Notes under the pieces: generated by a model
The model's input: the letters and a program-made list of their open reading frames with translations, nothing else
Databases searched by the model: none
What the model was told of the DNA's origin: nothing
In this document: one piece after another, positions 8,350 through 15,884 of the stretch
How positions within the stretch are numbered: the stretch's first letter is position 1
Layout: every line of letters starts with the position of its first letter
DNA from: Lachnospiraceae bacterium
Lineage (GTDB): Bacteria > Bacillota > Clostridia > Lachnospirales > Lachnospiraceae
NCBI GenBank assembly: GCA_910575565.1
Contig: CAJTFL010000011.1
Location: 1-64,000, forward strand
Direction: 5' to 3'
Length of the DNA stretch: 64,000 nucleotides
Made by a program: the position numbers and the translations under genes

Positions 8350-8907
8350 ATGAAATATGAATGGAAAAAGCAGGAGAAAGAATTTTATGGAGCGAAAAAA
8401 TCTCCGTCATTAGTAACTGTTCCAGCACAGAATTATATTATGATAAGTGGAAAAGGCAATCCAAACGATATTGATTTTTCAAATCGTGTTTCGGCATTGT
8501 ACTCTTTGGCGTATGCAATCAAAATGGCATATAAGGCTACTGCCATACAAAATGAATTTGACGATTTTACAGTTTTTCCTTTAGAGGGAATTTGGCAGAA
8601 AATCGAAGAAACAGAACTTGTCAAAGAGAATTTGGAATATACCATTATGATACGACAGCCGGACTTTATTTGTGAAGATATGGTAAACGTTGCATTGGAA
8701 CGAGTAAAAGTTAAGAAACCCAATCCTCTATTTAACGAAATTAGCTTTGGCACAATGCAGGACGGAAATTGTGTGGAGATATTGCATATCGGCGCATTTG
8801 ATGATGAGCCTATTTCTTTTGAGAAAATGGAGCAATTTATGTTATCTAATAATTTAGAACGCGCAAAAAGCTACCATAGAGAAATTTATTTGAACAATGC
8901 TAACTGA
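8350..8907 (+). CDS. GyrI-like small-molecule-binding protein
   Basis: This 185-residue protein matches the GyrI-like family (YKWKKQ-like start, FSNRVSALYSLAYAIKM, then FPLEGIWQ and FGTMQDGNCVEILHIGAFDDE). The fold is the duplicated SHS2 module also found in SOUL/BmrR effector domains, which bind drugs. AAGGAGG precedes the ATG. It sits between a WYL regulator and a radical SAM gene, a pairing seen in Firmicute mobile elements. Likely a cytoplasmic ligand sequestering or hydrolysing protein; substrate unknown. Confidence 0.8.
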   Translation: MKYEWKKQEKEFYGAKKSPSLVTVPAQNYIMISGKGNPNDIDFSNRVSALYSLAYAIKMAYKATAIQNEFDDFTVFPLEGIWQKIEETELVKENLEYTIMIRQPDFICEDMVNVALERVKVKKPNPLFNEISFGTMQDGNCVEILHIGAFDDEPISFEKMEQFMLSNNLERAKSYHREIYLNNAN

Positions 8908-8976
8908 GTAGAAAAAAGCAAACTTAAAACCATTTTACGCTATGCGGTAAAATAACTTTTAGACGAGGATATAGTT

Positions 8977-9849
8977 ATGCACTATGTAAATGCGAAAAGT
9001 ATCTTATCAGCCAAAAATGGAATGAATTTATATCGCGGCTGTTCTCATGGTTGTATTTACTGCGACTCACGAAGCAAGTGTTATCACATGGAGCATGATT
9101 TTGAGGACATTGAAATCAAAGAAAATGCCATTGAACTGTTAGAAAATGCTCTTAAACAAAAGCGTAAAAAGTGTATGTTAGGTACAGGTTCTATGACAGA
9201 CCCGTATATTCCGCTTGAAAGTAAAATTGGGAATGTTCGCAAAGCGTTGGCTTTAGCAAATCAATATGGGTTTGGTTTCACTTTGATAACTAAATCCGAC
9301 CGAATATTACGGGATTTAGATTTATTAAAATCTATCAACGACAAAACAAAATGCGTGGTGCAAATGACGCTAACCACCTATGACGAGAATTTATGCAAAA
9401 AAATCGAGCCAAATGTAAGTACAACAAGAGAACGGTTTGAAGCTCTGAAAAAGCTGAATGAAGCAGGTATTCCAACTATTGTTTGGCTTTGCCCTATTCT
9501 TCCTTTCATCAATGATACAGAAGAAAATATCACAGGAATTTTAGAGTATTGCATTGAAGCAAAAGTTTACGGCGTTATTTGTTTTGGAATGGGTTTGACG
9601 CTTCGGGAGGGAAACAGAGAGTATTTTTATAGCCAGTTAGACCGATTGTTCCCACATATGAAAGAAAAGTATATTTGTACTTATGGTATGCAATATCAAC
9701 TAAGTAGTCCAAAACACAATGAGCTTATGAAATTATTTCATCAAATATGTGAGGACAGCGGTATTATGCACGACAACTCAAAAATATTTGAGTATCTATA
9801 CAGTTTTGAAGAAAAGAATAGTCTTATCCAATTAAATCTGTTTGATTAA
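8977..9849 (+). CDS. SPL-type radical SAM protein
   Basis: This 290-residue protein has the radical SAM cluster motif C-x3-C-x2-C at Cys22, Cys26 and Cys29 (CSHGCIYC), a GTGSMTDPYIPLE glycine-rich SAM segment and a TIM-barrel core. It belongs to the SPL-like family related to spore photoproduct lyase and Rv2578c-type proteins, but it is short and lacks the full lyase C-terminus. It may repair DNA photodamage or modify another substrate; the family is largely uncharacterised. It ends the cargo transcript and is followed by a strong terminator. Confidence 0.8.
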   Translation: MHYVNAKSILSAKNGMNLYRGCSHGCIYCDSRSKCYHMEHDFEDIEIKENAIELLENALKQKRKKCMLGTGSMTDPYIPLESKIGNVRKALALANQYGFGFTLITKSDRILRDLDLLKSINDKTKCVVQMTLTTYDENLCKKIEPNVSTTRERFEALKKLNEAGIPTIVWLCPILPFINDTEENITGILEYCIEAKVYGVICFGMGLTLREGNREYFYSQLDRLFPHMKEKYICTYGMQYQLSSPKHNELMKLFHQICEDSGIMHDNSKIFEYLYSFEEKNSLIQLNLFD

Positions 9850-9938
9850 CTTTCAAACAATGACCGCCCAACGGAAAATAAAAAAAACCGTTGTTTGGCG
9901 GCAAAGTTTTCATGCGCCTAACAGAATATAAGGGACTT

Positions 9939-9983
9939 AACAGCGGTTTTGAAATAGCAATCAAAGCCGCTGTTTTCTTTTTT
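9939..9983 (+). terminator. Strong terminator after the SPL gene
   Basis: The arms AACAGCGG and CCGCTGTT are extended by TTTTGA/TCAAA and followed by TTCTTTTTTC. A second, weaker hairpin (CGCCCAACGG with CCGTTGTTTGGCG) lies just upstream at 9866-9899. Together they insulate the Tn916-like tail from the cargo. Confidence 0.8.
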
Positions 9984-10057
9984 CAAAAGCAAGAATACAG
10001 AGGGTGTGTTAAAGTTACCCTTTTTCAAGGATATAGCGGTATTGAGGAGGTATCGCC

Positions 10058-10135
10058 ATGTCCTTTTTTCTATGCCCTAATGGGTTACTATCAAAAAAAG
10101 CCATTACCCGCCAACGGGCTATTCCGGCTACATAG
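10058..10135 (+). CDS. Very short ORF with strong RBS (25 aa)
   Basis: ATG at 10058 follows TTGAGGAGG at ideal spacing and encodes 25 residues (MSFFLCPNGLLSKKAITRQR and a short tail). Its stop overlaps another ATG (TAGATG at 10133-10138) that opens a 36-codon frame running through the hairpin at 10178. Placed between a terminator and a hairpin, it could be a leader peptide controlling the sigma-like gene. No homology is claimed. Confidence 0.35.
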   Translation: MSFFLCPNGLLSKKAITRQRAIPAT

Positions 10136-10177
10136 ATGAACTCACAAATCACACATATACTTTTGATAATTCCTTTG

Positions 10178-10206
10178 CGCCTGTCTGCGTTTTGCAGACG
10201 GGCGCA
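10178..10206 (+). terminator. Attenuator-like hairpin before the sigma-like gene
   Basis: GCGCCTGTCTGC and GCAGACGGGCGC form a stable stem around GTTTT, followed by ATTTTGCGTTTT. It lies downstream of two short ORFs and overlaps the assigned start of the sigma-like gene, so attenuation is possible. The T tract is interrupted. Confidence 0.5.
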
Positions 10207-10641
10207 TTTTGCGTTTTCTCCAAAAATTTTTTCAAGAAATTTCTAAAAACCAACGTCCATTTTGAAGTCCGTCGGTTTGAGGGTTTACGAAAGGGGACAT
10301 TTCAGCAACGGCAATTACGCGAGGTTACTTTTTCCGACCTGTCGCCACTGGAAGAAAATCAGCTTTATGTCTGCGACAAATATTTTGCAGATGATGAAGC
10401 GGAACAGTCTTTCGTTGTTGGCGGCAAAGAAATTACTGCGAAGCTGCTTGCCGAAGCCCTGCACAGTTTGCCGGAAGAAAAGCGGGAAACCGTACTGCTA
10501 TATTATTTCTTTGACATGAGCGAACGCGAGATTGCAAAGTTTTGTAATCTGTCAAGGACAACGGTACAGTCCCGCCGGACAAGCTCAATGAAGCTGTTAA
10601 AACGCTATTTGGAGGAAAGAGCCTATGACTGCACAGATTAG
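10192..10641 (+). CDS. Sigma-70-like regulator, Tn916 ORF7 type
   Basis: The conserved part runs from LREVTFSDLSPLEENQLYVC through LLAEALHSLPEEKRETVLLYYFF to MSEREIAKFCNLSRTTVQSR, the sigma region 4 helix-turn-helix. In Tn916 the equivalent ORF7 drives excision and transfer genes. The N-terminus is uncertain: the only in-frame upstream start is a TTG at 10192 inside a hairpin, and the residues before LREVTF do not resemble the usual N-terminus, so a rearrangement here is likely. It overlaps the next gene by 17 bp. Confidence 0.65.
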   Translation: MQTGAFCVFSKNFFKKFLKTNVHFEVRRFEGLRKGTFQQRQLREVTFSDLSPLEENQLYVCDKYFADDEAEQSFVVGGKEITAKLLAEALHSLPEEKRETVLLYYFFDMSEREIAKFCNLSRTTVQSRRTSSMKLLKRYLEERAYDCTD

Positions 10642-10876
10642 TAAATCAGAACAGGACGAACGCGGCTTGTTGCCTTACCCGGTAATCATAGCCGCTACTA
10701 AGGGCGACCCGGAAGCTATGAACATTGTCGTACAGCATTACGAAAGTTACATAGCGTCCCTGTCTATGCGAAAGCTGCGTGATGAGCGCGGAAATATCTA
10801 TTGGGGCATAGATGAGGATATACGCGACCGCTTGCGTTCGCGTCTTATGCGGGCTGTCCTTTCATTCAAGGTTTGA
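10625..10876 (+). CDS. HTH protein, Tn916 ORF8 type
   Basis: This 83-residue protein (LPYPVIIAATKGDPEAMNIV, then YESYIASLSMRKLRDERGN and a WGIDEDIRDRLRSRLMRAVL helix) matches the helix-turn-helix ORF that follows the sigma-like gene in Tn916-type elements. Translational coupling with the upstream gene is shown by the 17-bp overlap. Presumed partner of the sigma-like factor in controlling conjugation or excision genes. It is complete. Confidence 0.8.
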   Translation: MTAQISKSEQDERGLLPYPVIIAATKGDPEAMNIVVQHYESYIASLSMRKLRDERGNIYWGIDEDIRDRLRSRLMRAVLSFKV

Positions 10877-11285
10877 GATAACCACAAGCAGCGTCCCCCT
10901 TTCCGCTGCCTGTTGACTTGACCTTGCTTGCTCTTTGACAAAGAAAGCGACGCAAGATAACGGCGACGCAGTATAGGGCAAATCGGATACGTCCTTTTTG
11001 CGTTGAGCCATACGGCGGGTGCGCCATGACGCTTTTCCTCTATTGGAGAAAGTCGAGCGACCACCACCACTCCGGGGAACAAGTGTAGCGGCTTGTGGGC
11101 GACGACACGCACTAAGGGTAGACAAGCCTTTATAGCCATAGTCCGAGCGTTAAAAGCGTCGCAGGCATTGGGTAGAGCTGCCTTAACGGGCAGGGGTGGA
11201 ACTCCCGCGAGGTTGTGCTAACAGCCGTCCGATTAAAGCCCCTTTTACTATTCACTTTTCCTAATATTGAAAGGGGGACGATACT
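10877..11285. other. Non-coding stretch before xis
   Basis: These 409 bp have no ORF with a plausible start or ribosome site. The region is GC-rich relative to the flanks and has several short inverted repeats, e.g. around 11,187-11,215. In Tn916 the space upstream of xis holds regulatory sequence; here I see no defined promoter or known RNA family. Confidence 0.4.
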
Positions 11286-11489
11286 ATGAGTAACGCCGAC
11301 GTACCTATTTGGGAAAAATACACGCTTACGATAGATGAAGCAGCTAAATACTTCCGTATCGGAGAAAACAAGCTGCGTAAATTAGCCGAGGAAAATCCTG
11401 CCGCCGGGTGGGTTATTATGAACGGCAACCGTATTCAAATCAAGCGCAAACAGTTTGAAAAAATGATTGATACCATAGACACAATCTGA
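11286..11489 (+). CDS. xis: Excisionase, Tn916 Xis family
   Basis: This 67-residue protein, the same size as Tn916 Xis, has the winged-helix core [20 protein letters not shown] and a basic C-terminal wing ([12 protein letters not shown]). It bends DNA at the element ends and directs the integrase to excision. AAAGGGGG precedes the ATG. int follows 80 bp downstream, separated by a hairpin that contains a possible int promoter. Confidence 0.9.
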   Translation: MSNADVPIWEKYTLTIDEAAKYFRIGENKLRKLAEENPAAGWVIMNGNRIQIKRKQFEKMIDTIDTI

Positions 11490-11500
11490 TAGTGAAATTG

Positions 11501-11542
11501 AGCCTTGAATGTGCTATAATGGGATAAGCATATCAAGGCTCT
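11501..11542 (+). promoter_or_regulatory. Hairpin with internal -10 between xis and int
   Basis: GAGCCTTGA (11501-11509) and TCAAGGCTC (11534-11542) can pair and are followed by TTTCC. The loop contains TATAAT at 11516-11521. It may stop most xis transcripts while allowing separate int transcription. Confidence 0.45.
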
Positions 11543-11569
11543 TTCCGTCTTGGAAAGGAGCATTGAAAA

Positions 11570-12763
11570 ATGTCAAAGAAAAGACGTGACAGCAAAAATC
11601 GAGTTTTACGGTCGGGAGAGAGCCAGAGAAAAGACGGAAGATATGCTTACAAATATATAGATACCTTTGGTAATCCGCAGTTTGTGTATGCGTGGAAGTT
11701 AGTACCTACGGACAAGACCCCTGCCGGAAAGCGTGAGGATATATCCCTACGGGAAAAGGTAAAAGAGATACAGAAAGACCTTGACGACGGGATAGACACC
11801 ATAGGCAAGAAAATGACGGTCTGCCAACTTTATGCAAAGCAGATACGCCACCGGGGAAATGTAAGGTACAATACGAAAAACGGACGCAAGCGGCTGATGA
11901 AGCTACTGGAAGAAGATAAACTTGGGGGCTGCCCGATTGACAGCGTGAAGCTGTCCGACGCGAAAGAATGGGCAATCCGCATGAAAGAAAAAGGAATTTC
12001 CTATAAGACTATCAGTAATGACAAGCGTTCCTTGAAAGCTGCCTTTTACACAGCGATACAGGACGATTGCATAAGGAAAAATCCTTTTGACTTCCAGTTA
12101 AACACTGTCATTGAAGATGATACAGAACCAAAGGTTCCGCTAACACCAGCGCAGGAAGAAAGTTTTTTGTCCTTTGCTCAAAATGACAAAGTTTATCAGA
12201 AGTATTATGACGAGCTTATTATTTTGCTTGGGACAGGGCTTCGTATCTCTGAACTTTGCGGGCTGACCGATACTGACATTGACTTTGAGAATAGGATAAT
12301 CAATGTAGACCACCAACTTTTAAGAAGTGCGGAAACAGGATATTACATTGAAACACCAAAAACGAAAAGCGGTATTCGTCAAATTCCAATGAGCGAAAAA
12401 GTATATGAAGCATTTAACCGAGTGCTGAAACGGCGCAGGGGTGCAAAAGCTGTTACTATTGACGGTTACAGCAACTTCCTTTTCCTCAACCGGGACGGCT
12501 ACCCGAAAACAGCTACCAATTATGACGGTATGTTTAGGGGGCTTGCAAAGAATTACAACAAGTACCATGAGGAAGCTCTACCGAAAGTAATGACACCGCA
12601 CACCTTACGTCATACGTTCTGTACCAACATGGCAAATGCCGGAATGAACCCGAAAGCATTACAGTACATTATGGGACATTCCAACATTACTATGACGCTG
12701 AACTATTACGCACACGCTACTTTCGACAGCGCAAAAGCTGAAATGCTGCGGATAGCAGCTTAG
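11570..12763 (+). CDS. int: Tyrosine integrase, Tn916 Int family
   Basis: This 397-residue protein has an N-terminal arm-binding domain (KDGRYAYKYIDTFGNPQFVY), a SAM-like core-binding domain (about 95-165) and a catalytic domain. The catalytic residues are all present: Arg225 in GTGLRISELCGL, His344 and Arg347 in HTLRHTF, His370 in GHSNIT, and Tyr379 or Tyr380 in LNYYAHA. It carries out integration and, with Xis, excision. GGAAAGGAG precedes the ATG. It appears intact, so the element's int/xis pair may still be active even though the left end is damaged. Confidence 0.92.
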   Translation: MSKKRRDSKNRVLRSGESQRKDGRYAYKYIDTFGNPQFVYAWKLVPTDKTPAGKREDISLREKVKEIQKDLDDGIDTIGKKMTVCQLYAKQIRHRGNVRYNTKNGRKRLMKLLEEDKLGGCPIDSVKLSDAKEWAIRMKEKGISYKTISNDKRSLKAAFYTAIQDDCIRKNPFDFQLNTVIEDDTEPKVPLTPAQEESFLSFAQNDKVYQKYYDELIILLGTGLRISELCGLTDTDIDFENRIINVDHQLLRSAETGYYIETPKTKSGIRQIPMSEKVYEAFNRVLKRRRGAKAVTIDGYSNFLFLNRDGYPKTATNYDGMFRGLAKNYNKYHEEALPKVMTPHTLRHTFCTNMANAGMNPKALQYIMGHSNITMTLNYYAHATFDSAKAEMLRIAA

Positions 12764-12776
12764 TAGTAAATTAAGG

Positions 12777-12800
12777 TTTTACTACTTCTTTACTACTTTT
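12777..12800. repeat. Candidate Int arm-binding repeats
   Basis: TTTACTACTT occurs twice in tandem (12778-12787 and 12789-12798) right after the int stop, and an inverted copy (TAGTAGTAAA) overlaps the stop itself. Tn916-type ends carry short direct repeats near int that the integrase N-terminus binds. The matching set at the left end is not present. Confidence 0.4.
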
Positions 12801-12857
12801 GAAAGCAAAAACCTAAGCGGATATAAAAATATATGTGAGTTTCTTCCGATACGAAAA

Positions 12858-12895
12858 ATGCCGGAAAAGCCTGTAAATACGGGCTATACCGGCAT
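12858..12895. terminator. Bidirectional hairpin after int
   Basis: The outer stem ATGCCGG/CCGGCAT encloses an inner AGCCTG/ACGGGCT stem. It sits between convergent int (plus) and the macro-domain fragment (minus) and probably ends both transcripts. Confidence 0.55.
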
Positions 12896-12917
12896 ATAAG
12901 AACTTCTAAAAAGATAA

Positions 12918-13223
12918 TCAAAATTCATATCTAATTTTTAAAGAAAAATCTTCGCTCTTTTTGCATACAATACGCAACTTATTGGGAAATTTTATTTTAT
13001 GACGGCTTAATTTATACGACCCAATTATTATATCAAGCAATTCTTGTTTAGTAAAAGATGTGTCACCTATACGAGTAAGTCCTGAGCCTAATATAGATAT
13101 ACATACATCATTCTGCCCATAATATTTATCAATCTCTTTCCAGAACACCGATAAACATTCGAGAAATTCATCATAAGAAAAAAATCTTCCCAGTCCGTCT
13201 TTATCTAATTTTGCAAATGCCAT
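12918..13223 (-). pseudogene. Macro-domain-type (DUF6430-like) protein, C-terminal fragment
   Basis: The 101 residues (GRFFSYDEFLECLSVFWKEI, then ISILGSGLTRIGDTSFTKQE and LLDIIIGSYKLS) look like the C-terminal half of macro-domain/DUF6430 proteins, some of which bind ADP-ribose-type ligands and occur in defence islands. The natural N-terminal half is missing: the frame opens at an ATG right at the border with the chromosomal kinase gene, only 14 bp from its stop. The family assignment is from memory of similar sequences and is moderate. It is most likely a remnant carried by the mobile element. Confidence 0.5.
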
Positions 13224-13237
13224 CCCCCTCCTATCGC

Positions 13238-14923
13238 CTAATGCTCCAACGCCTGCCTAACCGCCCTCTCCCACCCTTCAATCCGCCTTTTCCGCTCTTC
13301 CTCCGCCATTTTCGGGCAATACAGCATCCTTTCCTGACGCTCAAACAGTTTATCTTTTTGGTAAAATCCCAACCGGATTCCCCCCATATAGGCCGCCCCT
13401 ATCCCTGAAAGCTCCTCATGCTCCGGAACTGCCACAGGAAGTCCTAAGATATCGCTCTGAAACTGCATCAGATAGCAATTTTTAGCCGGGCCCCCGTCGG
13501 CCTGGAGAACTATTCCCGCACCTTCGTCTGTCCGGAGAGCAATACCCGCACCTTCGTCTGTCCGGAGAGCAATACCCGCACCTTCATCTGTCCGGAAAGC
13601 AATGTTTGCACCTTCATCTGCCTGGAAGACAACGCCTGCACCTTCACCCGTCTGGAGAGCAATGTCCGCTCCCCCCTCTGCCCGGGAAGCTGCGTCCGCT
13701 CCCCCCTCTGCCTGGAAAAAGGGATTGCCCATCCTGGACACAATATCATAAATCTGGTAGGCAATACATTCCAAAGCCGCCCGCACCATCTCCGCCCTGC
13801 CTGTCAGCCTGGTAATCCCGGTGATCAGCGCCGTGGCCTCGCTGTCCCAGTAAGGCGCCCCCAGGCCGCTGAAGGCCGGGACGATATACGTTTTATCCTC
13901 CGGGCTGGCCTCCATGGCCAGCCTTTCCGTTTCCTTTGCATCTGCGATAAGGCCCAGCTTGTCCTTAAGCCAAGTAACGACGGCTCCCGTATAGTTAACA
14001 TTGCCTTCCAGCACATACCACACTTTCCCCCCGCTGCCCCAGGCGATGGAGGAAACCAGACCGCCGCCGCAAAATACCGGCTTCTCCCCTACGTTCATCA
14101 TCACCGAGGAGCCAGTCCCATAGGTGGCCTTTGCCATCCCCGGGCTGTGGCAGCCCTGGCCGTAAAGAGCGCTTTGGGAATCGCCCATGGCGCAGCACAC
14201 CGGAATCGGCTGATCTAAGATCCCTCCGATATCCGTCATCCCGAAAAGGGAATCTGAATCCTGCACCTTGGGAAGGCAGGCTAAAGGGATGCCGAATATT
14301 TCACACACCTGGCTGTCCCACCGCAAAGTATTTAGGTTAAAAAGCTGGGTTCTTGAAGCGTTGGAATACTCCGTGGAAAATACACGCCCCCCTGTCAGCT
14401 TGTAAATCAGCCAGGCGTCTATGGTTCCGCAGCACAGCTGCCCCTTATCCGCAAGCCTTGCCGCCTCCGGCACATTCTCAAAAATCCAGGCAAGCTTTGC
14501 CGCGGAAAAGTAGGGGGAGAGGGCTAGTCCCGTCCGCTCTCTGACAAGCTCTGCCTTTCCCTGCTTTCGAACCTTTGCGCAGATTTCCTCGCCCCTGGCA
14601 CACTGCCATACAATCCCATGGTAAACCGGCTTTCCGGAGATCCTGTCCCAGGCTCCTATGGTTTCCCTTTGGTTGCTGATGCCCATTCCGGCAAGCTCCT
14701 CCCAGCCTATCCCGGCCTCTTCCAGCACTCCCTTTACCGCCAGCTTGGTATTCTCCCAGATTTCCTCCAGATCATGCTCCACCCAGCCTTTTTCGTTAAT
14801 GATCTGCCGGTGAGCCATATCCCGGCGCATAAGAAGCCGCCCTTCCCGATCAAACAGCAGGGCTTTCGTCCCCTGGGTGCTCTGATCTACGGAAAGCATA
14901 TACTTACGTTTATCTTCCATCAT
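13238..14923 (-). CDS. FGGY carbohydrate kinase (glycerol-kinase-like) with coding minisatellite
   Basis: The N-terminal phosphate-binding SVDQSTQGTKALLFD, then GISNQRETIGAWD, YFSAAKLAWI, GTIDAWLIYKLTGG and YSNASRTQLFN are typical of glycerol-kinase-like FGGY enzymes, and the C-terminal domain ends with LMQFQSDILGLPV. It is 561 aa against about 500 for the family. The excess is a 70-residue insertion of seven 10-residue repeats (like TDEGAGIALR) immediately before the conserved DGG motif. It starts 14 bp inside the upstream transketolase gene and is the last gene of the operon. Because of its neighbours the substrate is more likely a ketose than glycerol. Confidence 0.8.
   Translation of the reverse strand: MMEDKRKYMLSVDQSTQGTKALLFDREGRLLMRRDMAHRQIINEKGWVEHDLEEIWENTKLAVKGVLEEAGIGWEELAGMGISNQRETIGAWDRISGKPVYHGIVWQCARGEEICAKVRKQGKAELVRERTGLALSPYFSAAKLAWIFENVPEAARLADKGQLCCGTIDAWLIYKLTGGRVFSTEYSNASRTQLFNLNTLRWDSQVCEIFGIPLACLPKVQDSDSLFGMTDIGGILDQPIPVCCAMGDSQSALYGQGCHSPGMAKATYGTGSSVMMNVGEKPVFCGGGLVSSIAWGSGGKVWYVLEGNVNYTGAVVTWLKDKLGLIADAKETERLAMEASPEDKTYIVPAFSGLGAPYWDSEATALITGITRLTGRAEMVRAALECIAYQIYDIVSRMGNPFFQAEGGADAASRAEGGADIALQTGEGAGVVFQADEGANIAFRTDEGAGIALRTDEGAGIALRTDEGAGIVLQADGGPAKNCYLMQFQSDILGLPVAVPEHEELSGIGAAYMGGIRLGFYQKDKLFERQERMLYCPKMAEEERKRRIEGWERAVRQALEH
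13501..13710 (-). repeat. Seven 30-bp in-frame tandem repeats inside the kinase gene
   Basis: Seven consecutive 30-bp units begin at 13501, 13531, 13561, 13591, 13621, 13651 and 13681. Units 13531 and 13561 differ by one base, while the outer units are more diverged. Each encodes ten residues of the pattern x-D/E-G-G/A-x-I-A-L-Q/R. The next downstream codons (ADGGPAKN) are the native conserved motif, so the array seems to have grown from that motif. Thirty bp keeps the frame, so copy-number change would alter length without truncation. Confidence 0.9.
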
Positions 14924-15884
14924 CCTTCCCCATATCCTCCAAAGCCTGCTTTGCCCTTTTGCTAATCCCTTCCCCGTCTAATCCGTAATAGGCAAACACT
15001 TCCCCGGAACGCCCGGAAACCACCGGGCTGTCCGGAAGGGATAGGTTAATGGTTTTTTTAGGGCAGCACCTGGCAACCGCCTGGCTGACCATGGCTCCAA
15101 GGCCGCCGTAAGGAGAGTGCTCCTCCACCGTTACCACAAGCCTTGCTTCCTTTGCCTCCCTTACCAGCGTTTCCTCATCAAAGGGCTTTAAGCAGTACAT
15201 ATCCACCACCTTTGCCCCGATTCCCTGCTCCTGCAGTTTTTTCGCCCCCTGCAAGGCCGGATAAACCATCTCGCCGCAGGCCACAAGGAGCACCTCTGCC
15301 TCTGTCTTTCCCTTCTCCGTATCCCCCAGCACATTTGCCTTATCCAGGGTGAAGGGCACATTCCCCTCCTCATAAATATCCTCCACCGCATTCCTGCCTA
15401 CACGGATATAGGCCGGTTTTTCATCCTGCAAAAGGGCGCGGATTAAGCAGGCAGTCTGAAAGCGGTCGCTGGGCAGATATACCCGCATATTGGGGATGGC
15501 CGAAAGCCCGGCGATATCCTGGGCAGAGTGGTGGCTCATCCCCAAAGCCCCGTAGCTTATCCCGCCGCTGATGCCGATTAGCTTTACATTGGTATCGGAG
15601 TAGGCGGCGTCAATCTTTGCCTGCTCTAAGCTTCTGGTGGACAGAAAGCAGGCTGGCGAAGCCGCATACGCCTTTTTCCCGCATTTTGCCAGCCCTGCGG
15701 CTATCCCTACCAAATCCTGCTCCGCTATCCCTACCTCCACGAACTGGCCGGGATACGCCTTTGCAAACGCCCCCAAGGAAGCGGAGCCCCTGGAATCGCT
15801 GCACAGCACCACAATATCCTTGTCCGTCTTGGCCGCCTCCAAGAGCACATTGCAGATTTCCTGGCGGTTTGGAACCTTATTCAT
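14910..15884 (-). CDS. Transketolase, C-terminal subunit
   Basis: This roughly 324-residue protein starts at the ATG at 15884, which overlaps the stop of the N-terminal subunit (ATGA) and follows GGGAGGAG. It has the pyrimidine-binding fold (DIVVLCSDSRGS, FVEVGIAEQDLVGIAAGLA, GISGGISYGALGMSHHSAQD) and a C-terminal transketolase domain (VDMYCLKPFDEETL, VTVEEHSPYGGLG). The Glu of VGIAEQD is the cofactor-activating residue. It works as a heteromer with the preceding gene. Split transketolases in sugar operons often act on specialised ketose phosphates. Confidence 0.9.
   Translation of the reverse strand: MNKVPNRQEICNVLLEAAKTDKDIVVLCSDSRGSASLGAFAKAYPGQFVEVGIAEQDLVGIAAGLAKCGKKAYAASPACFLSTRSLEQAKIDAAYSDTNVKLIGISGGISYGALGMSHHSAQDIAGLSAIPNMRVYLPSDRFQTACLIRALLQDEKPAYIRVGRNAVEDIYEEGNVPFTLDKANVLGDTEKGKTEAEVLLVACGEMVYPALQGAKKLQEQGIGAKVVDMYCLKPFDEETLVREAKEARLVVTVEEHSPYGGLGAMVSQAVARCCPKKTINLSLPDSPVVSGRSGEVFAYYGLDGEGISKRAKQALEDMGKDDGR

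Larger units (their letters stand above)
2590..12900. mobile_element. Integrative mobilizable element with Tn916-type integration module
   Basis: This extent is inferred from gene content. On the left are a relaxase and MobC with an oriT-like hairpin. In the middle is cargo (TetR/ABC, WYL/GyrI, SPL). On the right are a sigma-like ORF, an HTH ORF, an excisionase and a tyrosine integrase in the Tn916 order. No type IV secretion genes, coupling protein or tet(M) are present, so it would need a helper element to transfer. Base composition is AT-richer than the chromosome from 13.2 kb on. Exact ends were not found; the right end lies between the int stop and about 12,900, and the left end was destroyed by IS events. 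Confidence 0.6.

Noticed and set aside
9891..10139. 82-aa ORF after the SPL gene
   Set aside because: It runs through a strong terminator hairpin and has no good start. The 25-aa ORF in another frame has the better ribosome site.
4584..10876. tet(M) or another classic resistance gene within the Tn916-like element
   Set aside because: The space normally used by tet(M) holds regulator/exporter and radical SAM genes. No ribosomal protection protein is encoded in this element.
10798..11139. Overlapping minus-strand ORFs before xis
   Set aside because: Arg-rich composition typical of shadow frames, no ribosome site, and opposed to the direction of the module.
11187..11215. Possible T-box antiterminator (GGGGTGGAACTCCCGCGAGG)
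   Set aside because: It resembles the T-box sequence only with a two-base interruption. There is no stem I, specifier loop or terminator, and the gene downstream is xis.
14131..14340. Plus-strand ORFs within the kinase and transketolase genes
   Set aside because: They are antisense shadows of strongly supported genes in GC-rich DNA, without ribosome sites.
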